Assembly (NCBI RefSeq): GCF_003228315.1
Contig: NZ_CP029693.1
Coordinates: 4,205,501 to 4,269,500, forward strand
Source: Pseudomonas putida
Lineage (GTDB): Bacteria > Pseudomonadota > Gammaproteobacteria > Pseudomonadales > Pseudomonadaceae
Direction: 5' to 3'
DNA: 64,000 nucleotides
The position numbers and the translations under genes are program-made. Shown here in pieces: positions 9,074 to 16,775 of the stretch. The first letter of the stretch is position 1. Each line of letters opens with the position of its first letter. The notes under the pieces are model-generated. The model saw only the letters and a list, made by a program, of their open reading frames with translations, did no database searches and had not been told where the DNA came from.

Positions 9074-9631
9074 CTAACCGCCGTTCGCCAGCATCGCGTA
9101 GCGGTCGCAATCGCGCGTGTGGTCCATGACCATGCCCGAGGCCTGCATGAAGGCGTAGCAAATGGTCGGCCCGACGAAGGTGAAGCCTGCCTTCTTAAGG
9201 CCCTTGCTCATCTCCACCGCCTCGGGCGTGATAGCCGGTACTTCGCTGCGATCCTTGAAATGGTTGATCTTCGGCACATCGCCGACGAAGGACCAGAGAA
9301 ACGCCACCGGGTCATGCAGCTCCAGCCAGGCCCGGGCGTTGCGCCGGGCGGCATTGAGCTTCAAGCGATTGCGGATGATGCCGGGGTCGAGCATCAATTC
9401 ATCGATTTCCGCGTCGCTCATCTGCGCCACGCGCTGCACGTCGAAGCCGAACATCACCTGGCGATAATGCTCGCGTTTGCGCAGCACGGTGATCCAGGAA
9501 AGCCCGGCCTGGAACCCTTCGAGCAAAAGCAACTCGAACAAACCCTGCGCATCGCGTAGCGGCGTGCCCCACTCCTGATCGTGATAAGCCATGTACAGCG
9601 GATCTTCGGAACACCAAAAGCAGCGTGGCAT
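9074..9631 (-). CDS. tag: DNA-3-methyladenine glycosylase I
   Basis: Tag excises 3-methyladenine from alkylated DNA. The 185-residue protein has the complete zinc-snap ligands C4, H17, H171 and C175 and the conserved E38 in the LEGFQAGLSW stretch. The ATG at 9631 gives the canonical MPRCFWC N terminus; longer in-frame extensions run antisense through glyQ and are rejected. It is divergent from glyQ with 81 bp between starts. Confidence 0.96.
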   Translation of the reverse strand: MPRCFWCSEDPLYMAYHDQEWGTPLRDAQGLFELLLLEGFQAGLSWITVLRKREHYRQVMFGFDVQRVAQMSDAEIDELMLDPGIIRNRLKLNAARRNARAWLELHDPVAFLWSFVGDVPKINHFKDRSEVPAITPEAVEMSKGLKKAGFTFVGPTICYAFMQASGMVMDHTRDCDRYAMLANGG

Positions 9632-9665
9632 AAGGCTCCAGGGGGCGTGCGCAGCAATGAATCGG

Positions 9666-9671
9666 GTATAC
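9666..9671 (+). promoter_or_regulatory. candidate -10 element of the glyQS promoter
   Basis: TATACT preceded by GGG lies 42 bp before the glyQ start in the tag-glyQ divergent gap. No good -35 is seen, so assignment rests on the -10 match and position. Confidence 0.45.
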
Positions 9672-9712
9672 TCCCGCTCTTTAAATCGCAGCCCAAGAAA
9701 CAGGTGAATTTC

Positions 9713-10666
9713 GTGAGCCAGCCTACGCCAGCCGTGCGTACCTTCCAAGACTTGATCCTCGCCCTCCAGCAATACTGGGCCGAGCAAGGTTGTGTGGTAC
9801 TTCAGCCCTACGATATGGAAGTAGGCGCCGGCACTTTCCACACCGCTACATTCCTGCGCGCCATTGGCCCGGAAACCTGGAACGCCGCCTACGTGCAGCC
9901 AAGCCGCCGTCCGACTGACGGCCGCTACGGGGAAAACCCGAACCGCCTGCAGCATTACTATCAGTTCCAGGTCGTGCTCAAGCCGAACCCGGACAACTTC
10001 CAGGAGCTGTACCTGGGCTCCCTCAAGCACGTGGGCCTGGACCCACTGGTGCATGACATCCGTTTCGTCGAAGACAACTGGGAATCGCCGACCCTCGGCG
10101 CCTGGGGCCTGGGCTGGGAAGTCTGGCTCAACGGCATGGAAGTGACGCAGTTCACTTACTTCCAGCAAGCGGGCGGTATCGAGTGCTACCCGGTGACCGG
10201 CGAGATCACTTACGGCCTGGAACGCCTGGCCATGTACCTGCAGGGCGTGGACTCGGTCTACGACCTGGTCTGGGCCGACGGTCCATTCGGCAAAGTGACT
10301 TACGGCGACGTGTTCCACCAGAACGAAGTGGAGCAGTCGACCTACAACTTCGAGCACGCCAACGTCGAGAAGCTGTTCGAACTGTTCGATTTCTATGAAA
10401 GCGAAGCCAAGCGCCTGATCGAACTCGATGAGCCGCTGCCGTTGCCGAGCTACGAAATGGTGTTGAAGGCCTCCCATACCTTCAACCTGCTGGATGCGCG
10501 CCGGGCGATTTCCGTGACCGCGCGTCAGCAATACATCCTGCGTGTTCGCACCCTGGCGCGTTCCGTTGCGCAAGCCTACCTGCTGGCTCGCGCCAAGCTG
10601 GGCTTCCCGATGGCGACCCCGGACCTGCGTGACGAAGTACTGGCCAAGCTGGAGGCTGCACAATGA
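9713..10666 (+). CDS. glyQ: glycyl-tRNA synthetase alpha subunit
   Basis: GlyQ is the catalytic subunit of the bacterial alpha2beta2 glycyl-tRNA synthetase. The 317-residue protein shows the highly conserved family text, including QQYWAEQGCVVLQPYD near the N terminus and YVQPSRRPTDGRYGENPNR, a class II motif 2 region. The start is a GTG at 9713 giving (M)SQPTPAVRTF; the longer frame back to 9581 is non-homologous. Its stop overlaps the glyS start by 4 bp (ATGA), coupling the two subunits. Confidence 0.97.
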   Translation: MSQPTPAVRTFQDLILALQQYWAEQGCVVLQPYDMEVGAGTFHTATFLRAIGPETWNAAYVQPSRRPTDGRYGENPNRLQHYYQFQVVLKPNPDNFQELYLGSLKHVGLDPLVHDIRFVEDNWESPTLGAWGLGWEVWLNGMEVTQFTYFQQAGGIECYPVTGEITYGLERLAMYLQGVDSVYDLVWADGPFGKVTYGDVFHQNEVEQSTYNFEHANVEKLFELFDFYESEAKRLIELDEPLPLPSYEMVLKASHTFNLLDARRAISVTARQQYILRVRTLARSVAQAYLLARAKLGFPMATPDLRDEVLAKLEAAQ

Positions 10667-12717
10667 GTGCTCTGGATTTTCTGGTTGAACTGGGCACTGA
10701 AGAACTGCCACCCAAAGCCCTGAACACCCTGGCCGAGGCGTTCCTTGCGGGTATCGACAAGGGCCTGCAAGCCGCCGGCCTGAACTACGAGACCAAAACT
10801 GTTTATGCGGCGCCGCGTCGCCTGGCCGTGCTGATCACCGCGCTGGCCACCCAGCAACCGGATCGCAGCATCAACCTGGACGGCCCGCCACGTCAGGCCG
10901 CTTTCGATGCCGAAGGCAATCCGACGCAAGCGGCACTGGGCTTTGCCAAGAAGTGCGGCGTCGACCTGAGCGAAATCGATCAGAGCGGCCCGAAACTGCG
11001 CTACAGCCAGAGCATCGCCGGCAAGCCGACCGCGAGCCTGCTGCCGACCATCGTCGAAGACTCCCTGAACGACCTGCCGATTCCCAAGCGCATGCGCTGG
11101 GGCGCGCGCAAGGAAGAGTTCGTGCGTCCGACCCAGTGGCTGGTGATGCTGCTCGGTGACCAGGTCATCGACTGCACCATCCTCGCCCAGAAGGCCGGTC
11201 GTGACTCCCGTGGTCACCGTTTCCACCACCCGGAAAGCGTGCGCATCGGTTCGCCGTCCAGCTACCTGGCCGACCTGCGTGCCGCCTATGTATTGGCCGA
11301 TGCCAACGAGCGTCGCGAGATCATCAGCAAGCGCACCGAAGAACTGGCCACCCGCCAGGAAGGCACCGCCATCGTGCCGCCGGACCTGCTCGACGAAGTG
11401 ACCGCGCTGGTCGAGTGGCCAGTACCGCTGGTGTGCTCGTTCGAAGAACGCTTCCTCGATGTGCCGCAAGAAGCCCTGATCACCACCATGCAGGACAACC
11501 AGAAGTACTTCTGCCTGCTGGATGTCGACGGCAAGTTGCTGCCACGTTTCATCACCGTGGCCAACATCGAGAGCAAGGACCCGCAGCAGATCATCGCCGG
11601 TAACGAGAAAGTGGTTCGCCCGCGCCTGACCGACGCCGAGTTCTTCTTCAAGCAAGACAAGAAGCAGAAGCTGGAAGACTTCAACCAGCGCCTGCAAAAC
11701 GTGGTGTTCCAGGAAAAACTCGGCAGCGTCTATGACAAGGCCGAGCGCGTTTCCAAGCTCGCGGCCTACATTGCCGCGCGCATTGGCGGCAACGCTTCCT
11801 GGGCCGCCCGTGCTGGCTTGCTCTCCAAGTGCGACCTGGCGACCGAAATGGTCGGCGAATTCCCGGAAATGCAAGGCGTCGCCGGTTACTACTACGCCCT
11901 CAACGATGGCGAGCCGGAAGATGTGGCCCTGGCGCTGAACGAGCAGTACATGCCGCGCGGTGCTGGCGCTGAACTGCCGTCCACCCTGACCGGTGCTGCG
12001 GTGGCCATCGCCGACAAGCTCGACACCCTGGTCGGCATTTTCGGTATCGGCATGCTGCCGACCGGCAGCAAAGACCCGTATGCCCTGCGCCGTGCTGCAC
12101 TGGGCGTGCTGCGTATCCTGATCGAGAAACAACTGGATCTGGACCTGAACGACGCCGTGGCCTTCGCCGTGAACGCGTTCGGCGCCAAGGTCAAGGCGGC
12201 CGGTCTGAACGACGCGGTGCTGGAATTCATCTTCGACCGCCTGCGTGCGCGTTACGAAGACGAAGGCGTCGATGTTGCGACTTACCTGTCGGTCCGTGCC
12301 CTGAAGCCGGGTTCTGCCTTGGACTTCGACCAGCGCGTGCAAGCGGTGCAAGCGTTCCGCAAGTTGCCGGAAGCGGCTGCGCTGGCGGCAGTGAACAAGC
12401 GTGTGTCGAACTTGCTGAGCAAGGTCGAAGGTTCCGTGCCGACCGTCGTTGAAGCCAAGTACTTCGACAACGCCAACGAGTTCTCCCTGTACTCGGCGAT
12501 CCAGCAAGCGGACCAGGCTGTACAGCCGATGGCCGCCTCGCGTCAGTACAGCGAGTCCCTGGCTCGCCTGGCTGCCTTGCGCGAGCCAGTGGATGCGTTC
12601 TTCGAAGCCGTAATGGTCAACGCGGAAGACGCCAAAGTCCGCGCCAACCGTTATGCCTTGCTGGCGCGTCTGCGTGGGCTGTTCCTCGGCGTCGCCGATA
12701 TTTCGTTGCTGGGGTAA
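10663..12717 (+). CDS. glyS: glycyl-tRNA synthetase beta subunit
   Basis: GlyS is the 684-residue beta subunit that binds tRNA-Gly and is needed for charging by GlyQ. The N terminus DFLVELGTEELPPKAL, the internal FPKR-like PKRMRWG segment and the C-terminal anticodon-binding region are typical. Length is normal for the family. It overlaps glyQ by 4 bp and is followed after 6 bp by gmhB. A long antisense frame opposite this gene is a high-GC shadow. Confidence 0.97.
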   Translation: MSALDFLVELGTEELPPKALNTLAEAFLAGIDKGLQAAGLNYETKTVYAAPRRLAVLITALATQQPDRSINLDGPPRQAAFDAEGNPTQAALGFAKKCGVDLSEIDQSGPKLRYSQSIAGKPTASLLPTIVEDSLNDLPIPKRMRWGARKEEFVRPTQWLVMLLGDQVIDCTILAQKAGRDSRGHRFHHPESVRIGSPSSYLADLRAAYVLADANERREIISKRTEELATRQEGTAIVPPDLLDEVTALVEWPVPLVCSFEERFLDVPQEALITTMQDNQKYFCLLDVDGKLLPRFITVANIESKDPQQIIAGNEKVVRPRLTDAEFFFKQDKKQKLEDFNQRLQNVVFQEKLGSVYDKAERVSKLAAYIAARIGGNASWAARAGLLSKCDLATEMVGEFPEMQGVAGYYYALNDGEPEDVALALNEQYMPRGAGAELPSTLTGAAVAIADKLDTLVGIFGIGMLPTGSKDPYALRRAALGVLRILIEKQLDLDLNDAVAFAVNAFGAKVKAAGLNDAVLEFIFDRLRARYEDEGVDVATYLSVRALKPGSALDFDQRVQAVQAFRKLPEAAALAAVNKRVSNLLSKVEGSVPTVVEAKYFDNANEFSLYSAIQQADQAVQPMAASRQYSESLARLAALREPVDAFFEAVMVNAEDAKVRANRYALLARLRGLFLGVADISLLG

Positions 12718-12723
12718 GACTGT

Positions 12724-13257
12724 TTGAAACTGCTGATTCTCGATCGGGACGGAGTGATCAATTACGACTCCGACGCTTACATCAAATCGGTGGAGGAGTG
12801 GATTCCACTTCCCGGTTCGATCGAAGCCATCGCGCAGTTGAGCAAGGCCGGCTGGACGGTAGCGGTCGCTACCAACCAGTCGGGCATCGCTCGCGGCTAC
12901 TACGACATCGCCACCCTCGATGCCATGCACGAGCGCTTGCGCTCGCTGGTGGCCGAGCAGGGTGGTGAAGTCGGGCTGATCGTCTATTGCCCGCACGGGC
13001 CGGACGACGGCTGCGATTGCCGCAAGCCCAAACCCGGGATGTTGAAAAACATCGCCGCGCATTACAACGTATCGCTGACTGACCTATGGTTCGTCGGCGA
13101 TAGTATCGGTGACCTGGAAGCCGCCAAAGCCGTCGATTCTCAGCCAGTTTTGGTAAAGACCGGGAAAGGCGAAAAGACTTTGGGCAAGACCCTACCGGCA
13201 GGCACCTTGATTTACGACGATCTGGCGGCGATTGCCGCAGAACTTATCCACAAATAG
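12724..13257 (+). CDS. gmhB: D-glycero-beta-D-manno-heptose 1,7-bisphosphate 7-phosphatase
   Basis: GmhB is a HAD-superfamily phosphatase in ADP-heptose synthesis for LPS inner core. The 177-residue protein has the nucleophile motif LDRDGVIN (D7 and D9), ATNQSG as HAD motif II, and the GmhB-type zinc loop CPHGPDDGCDCRKP. The start is a TTG at 12724, six bases after glyS, giving MKLLILDRDG. It is likely cotranscribed with glyQS. A perfect DnaA box (13244-13252) forms its last codons. Confidence 0.93.
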   Translation: MKLLILDRDGVINYDSDAYIKSVEEWIPLPGSIEAIAQLSKAGWTVAVATNQSGIARGYYDIATLDAMHERLRSLVAEQGGEVGLIVYCPHGPDDGCDCRKPKPGMLKNIAAHYNVSLTDLWFVGDSIGDLEAAKAVDSQPVLVKTGKGEKTLGKTLPAGTLIYDDLAAIAAELIHK

Positions 13258-13323
13258 AGCGCTTTCGACAGATCGGGAGTGCGCTTGAATAGTCGGGCAA
13301 TGCCCGTAACGGTAAACGTCGCC

Positions 13324-14103
13324 ATGTCGATACTGCAGGCCATCAGAATCTTCCTCTTTTACCTGCTGCTGGGTACCACTTCCCTGCTGTGGTGCAGCCT
13401 CAGCTTTTTTATTGCGCCCTTTCTGCCATTCAAGGCGCGCTATCGCTTCATCAACGTTTACTGGTGCCGCTGCGCCTTGTGGTTGAGCAAGGTGTTCCTC
13501 GGTATCCGCTACGAAGTAAAGGGCGCAGAGAACGTACCTGACCGCCCGTGCGTGATCGTGTCGAATCACCAGAGCACCTGGGAGACGTTCTTCCTGTCGG
13601 CCTACTTCTCGCCACTGAGCCAGGTGCTCAAGCGCGAACTGCTGTATGTGCCATTCTTCGGCTGGGCCATGGCGATGCTGCGACCGATTGCCATCGATCG
13701 TGACAATCCGAAAGCCGCACTCAAGCAAGTCGCGTCGAAGGGCGACGAGCTGCTCAAGGACAACGTCTGGGTGCTGATTTTCCCTGAAGGCACCCGCGTT
13801 CCGTACGGCACTGTTGGCAAATTCTCCCGCAGCGGCTCGGCCCTGGCGGTCAATGCCGACCTTCCGGTACTGCCGATTGCGCATAACGCCGGCAAGTTCT
13901 GGCCCAAGCTGGGTTGGGGCAAGAAGCAGGGGGTGATCACCGTGATCATCGGCGCACCGATGCATGCCGAGGGAAGCGGGCCACGCGCCATCGCCGATTT
14001 GAATGATCGGGTGCAGGCCTGGAACGAGCAAACGCAGCGTGAAATGGGTTCGCTGCCACCGTCTCCGCAGGCCCCGGCTGCCAGTGATCAGGTGGCCGTC
14101 TGA
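13324..14103 (+). CDS. plsC: 1-acyl-sn-glycerol-3-phosphate acyltransferase (PlsC family)
   Basis: This membrane enzyme acylates lysophosphatidate to phosphatidate in phospholipid synthesis. The 259-residue protein has an N-terminal membrane segment (about 7-35) and the PlsC motifs SNHQSTWE (catalytic HX4D/E form) and FPEGTR. It is the positional counterpart of P. aeruginosa PA0005 (called LptA there, not the LPS transport protein). I use the ATG at 13324, giving MSILQAIRIFLFY, which matches the family; ATG 13300 and GTG 13279 are possible alternatives. It follows gmhB in the same orientation. Confidence 0.92.
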   Translation: MSILQAIRIFLFYLLLGTTSLLWCSLSFFIAPFLPFKARYRFINVYWCRCALWLSKVFLGIRYEVKGAENVPDRPCVIVSNHQSTWETFFLSAYFSPLSQVLKRELLYVPFFGWAMAMLRPIAIDRDNPKAALKQVASKGDELLKDNVWVLIFPEGTRVPYGTVGKFSRSGSALAVNADLPVLPIAHNAGKFWPKLGWGKKQGVITVIIGAPMHAEGSGPRAIADLNDRVQAWNEQTQREMGSLPPSPQAPAASDQVAV

Positions 14104-14232
14104 GATTCTGTGGATAACCTGTGTACCAATTAATTGACAGGTTTCGAATTTCCTCACTAAACACATGATTTATATAGTTATTTTTTAAAGCTCTAAAATT
14201 CCGAAAAACGTGCATAAGTTTTTTTCGGGCGC

Positions 14233-14263
14233 AAAAAAACCGGCTGATATAGCCGGTTTTTTT
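14233..14263. terminator. bidirectional intrinsic terminator
   Basis: A stem ACCGGCT-GATAT-AGCCGGT is flanked by an A-run on the left and a T-run on the right. It can serve both plsC (plus) and the sensor kinase gene (minus), which converge here. The rest of the 180-bp gap is AT-rich with a DnaA box at 14109-14117 and no ORF. Confidence 0.9.
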
Positions 14264-14283
14264 ATGCCTGCAATTGGGCCGTT

Positions 14284-15846
14284 TCACTCTTCGTACAACG
14301 GGAACTGCAGACTGAAACAAGTGCCTTCTCCAACCACGCTGCGGCAATCGATACGCCCACCATGACGATCCACCACGGCCTTGACCATCGACAGTCCAAG
14401 CCCCACGCCATCAATTCCTTGAGCCGAGGAAAACCGTCGGTATTGGCTGAACAGATCCGGCAACTCATGCGTAGCGATCCCCTTGCCCTGATCGATAAGT
14501 TCGCAGTTGAGCCATCCGTCACTGCAACTGACCCGCAAACTCACACAGGTACCACTGTCGCTGTACTTGATAGCGTTCTCCAGCAAATTGAACATCGCAC
14601 GGGTCAGCAAGGCCTGATCCGCCATGATCAGGCTTTCCTGAGCCTGCTCGTCGATCTGCTGGGACAATTCGATCTGTTTCTGCTGGGCAATGGGCAAGGC
14701 CTGGTCGAACACATCCAGCACGACCATGGCAAAAAGACTTGGCTGAAACGCATAGGCTTCGGATTCGGCCTTGGCCAACTGGACGAAACCGTCAGTCAAA
14801 TTCAATGCTCGGCGCACCTGTAACTCGATCTGATCGAACAATTGCGCATCACCACCGACCTGATGGCGATGCACATCCAGCAGGGCAAGAATGGCCGAGT
14901 GGGGCGCTCGCAGGTCGTGTGACAGAAAGCGCAGCATCACGCTGCGTTGTTCCTCCGCTTCACGCTCAACGCTCAGGTCCGTCAGGCTCAGCAGCCAGCC
15001 GACTGGCGTATCACCATCCACTGGAAGCAAAGGCGCGCTTTCCAGACGCAGGCTGCGCTCCTTGATATCGCGGAACTCCAGCAACGGTAATTCCGATAAC
15101 AGTGTTGGCGCACCGTGCGCCAATGCCGGATAGCCCAATTGCTTCAATTGTTCAAAAACGTCATCGCCCACCAAGTCAGCGCTGAACAATTCACGGGCCT
15201 TGCGGTTACCCAACAGGATGCGTCCCTTGGGGTCGCTGATGAGCGTTGCGACGGGCAGATACTCCAGCCCATCCGCGATGAAACGTCGCGCATCGCGAGT
15301 ACGGCTGATGGCTTGCTCCAGCGCAATGACCTGGCCGCGCAAACGGTCGCCTGTAGGGAAATGTGAGCGACGGCGCTCGGGGAAGATTTTCGGTTCGCTA
15401 TCGAGTCGCGCCAACTCCCAACCGAAATAGGTCAACACCACACTCAGGCGTCGCCAGTTCCAGATCAGATAGCCGAACAGAATGCCCAATATACTCGGGG
15501 TCGGGGACCACCAATATCGTTGGTCCGCCAGACCAGCGCTGGTCAGAAAGGCAATCCCCATGCCTGCCAGCGTCAGCCAAAGCGCCAGGCGCGGAAGCCA
15601 CAGCAACAGTCCCAGCACCGAGATCAGCAGCGAAAAAGATAGAAGCGCGCCGAGGGCTGGAGTGTCATCGTGCAGGTTCATTTGCGTGCGATAAGACAGC
15701 AGGGCGGTCAGCGGCAACAACACAACGCTTATCCACAACCATTCGCGGACCATTTTCCTGAACAGTCGCTGGACTTGCGTCGGTTCCCGGCTTTCCCGGC
15801 GGCGCTCTTTTATCTTGGATACCCTGTCGCGAGTGAATTCGTTCAT
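14284..15846 (-). CDS. membrane sensor histidine kinase
   Basis: The 520-residue protein has a short cytoplasmic N terminus and about four closely spaced membrane segments between roughly 35 and 145. A PAS-like region follows, then a HisKA H-box (FLSHDLRAPHSAI, phospho-acceptor His) and a HATPase domain with NLLENAIKYSD, DQGKGIA and GVGLGLSMV. The membrane region ends in LIWNWRRLSVVLTYFGWELARL, which resembles the segment following a CHASE2 domain in CHASE2 kinases, but no extracytoplasmic CHASE2 domain is present. It is divergent from the response regulator gene. An upstream in-frame ATG at 15879 is possible. The signal is unknown. Confidence 0.88.
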   Translation of the reverse strand: MNEFTRDRVSKIKERRRESREPTQVQRLFRKMVREWLWISVVLLPLTALLSYRTQMNLHDDTPALGALLSFSLLISVLGLLLWLPRLALWLTLAGMGIAFLTSAGLADQRYWWSPTPSILGILFGYLIWNWRRLSVVLTYFGWELARLDSEPKIFPERRRSHFPTGDRLRGQVIALEQAISRTRDARRFIADGLEYLPVATLISDPKGRILLGNRKARELFSADLVGDDVFEQLKQLGYPALAHGAPTLLSELPLLEFRDIKERSLRLESAPLLPVDGDTPVGWLLSLTDLSVEREAEEQRSVMLRFLSHDLRAPHSAILALLDVHRHQVGGDAQLFDQIELQVRRALNLTDGFVQLAKAESEAYAFQPSLFAMVVLDVFDQALPIAQQKQIELSQQIDEQAQESLIMADQALLTRAMFNLLENAIKYSDSGTCVSLRVSCSDGWLNCELIDQGKGIATHELPDLFSQYRRFSSAQGIDGVGLGLSMVKAVVDRHGGRIDCRSVVGEGTCFSLQFPLYEE

Positions 15847-15982
15847 GGGGCACAGGTCTGGGTGGGTGACTGAAATCATAGCGGACGTCGACCAGCGGCG
15901 GGCTTCTTACTTTCACTCCTTCCAGCGAGAAGCTATCGTCCTTTCATTCTGGAGAGCTTTCAGAGCCAAGGAACCACCGCCC

Positions 15983-16702
15983 ATGCGAATTGCAGTTCTC
16001 GACGACGAACCGGCTGAGTTGCGCCGGGTGGAACAGACGCTCCATCAGATGGCCGAACCTGGCGAGGACGCCTGGGCCTTGCACAGCTTTGAGAGGGGAG
16101 AGGACCTGCTGCGCCAGCTGCGCAGGGAAACCTACGATCTGCTGATCCTTGACTGGCAGTTGCCGGATCTCACCGGTATAGCGCTTCTGCAATGGACCCG
16201 CGAACACATGGACGCCCCTCCCGCGGCCATCATGCTCACCAGCCGCGATGCCGAAAGCGATATCGTCCAGGCGTTGAATGCCGGGGCCGATGATTACGTG
16301 AGCAAACCCTTCCGTCCCAACGAGCTGAAAGCCCGTGTGACGGCGGTGCTGCGTCGGCGTAGCCAGCAGCGTACCGCGGCGAGCGAAGTGCTGAGCTTTA
16401 ATGACCTGGTGTTCGATGATGCAGACCTGACCATCAAGCGCGCAGGCAAGCCCATTGTCCTGACCGAGCGGGAGTACCGCCTGGCCCGCTGCCTGTTCAC
16501 CAATCTCGGTCGGCCGTTGTCGCGGGAATACCTGTACCAACGGTTCTGGACGCACGAGGAAATAGACTCCTCCCGACCGCTGGACACGCACATCTATCGA
16601 CTGCGCAACAAGCTCGGTTTGACCGCCGACCGAGGTTGGCAGTTGCTGACCATCTATGGGTATGGGTATCGCCTGGAGAGCGTGACGACTGCGACTTCGT
16701 AA
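15983..16702 (+). CDS. OmpR-family response regulator
   Basis: The 239-residue protein has a receiver domain with acidic pair D7/D8, phospho-acceptor D57 (LLILDWQLPD), the switch residue in IMLTSRD and K in YVSKPF. A winged-helix DNA-binding domain of the OmpR/PhoB type follows (about 145-235), with the family text LTEREYRLARCLF and RPLDTHIYRLRNKLGL. Start 15983 gives MRIAVLDDEP. It presumably receives phosphate from the divergently encoded kinase. Gene targets are unknown. Confidence 0.9.
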   Translation: MRIAVLDDEPAELRRVEQTLHQMAEPGEDAWALHSFERGEDLLRQLRRETYDLLILDWQLPDLTGIALLQWTREHMDAPPAAIMLTSRDAESDIVQALNAGADDYVSKPFRPNELKARVTAVLRRRSQQRTAASEVLSFNDLVFDDADLTIKRAGKPIVLTEREYRLARCLFTNLGRPLSREYLYQRFWTHEEIDSSRPLDTHIYRLRNKLGLTADRGWQLLTIYGYGYRLESVTTATS

Positions 16703-16724
16703 ATGGCGGAATGTTGAAGGCAAT

Positions 16725-16759
16725 AAAAAAGGCCAACGCTTGCGCGTTGGCCTTTTTTT
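16725..16759. terminator. bidirectional intrinsic terminator between response regulator and gyrB
   Basis: The stem GGCCAACGC-TT-GCGCGTTGGCC is bounded by an A-run and a T-run, between the convergent ends of the regulator gene (16702) and gyrB (16776). Confidence 0.92.
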
Positions 16760-16775
16760 GGCGGCAGACCCCGAA

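Noticed and set aside
10576..13062. 828-codon open frame opposite glyS and gmhB
   Set aside because: It runs antisense through two clear genes and carries no recognisable domain.
14104..14283. Small RNA gene in the AT-rich gap after plsC
   Set aside because: A terminator is present, but no convincing promoter or conserved structure beyond it can be argued from one sequence.
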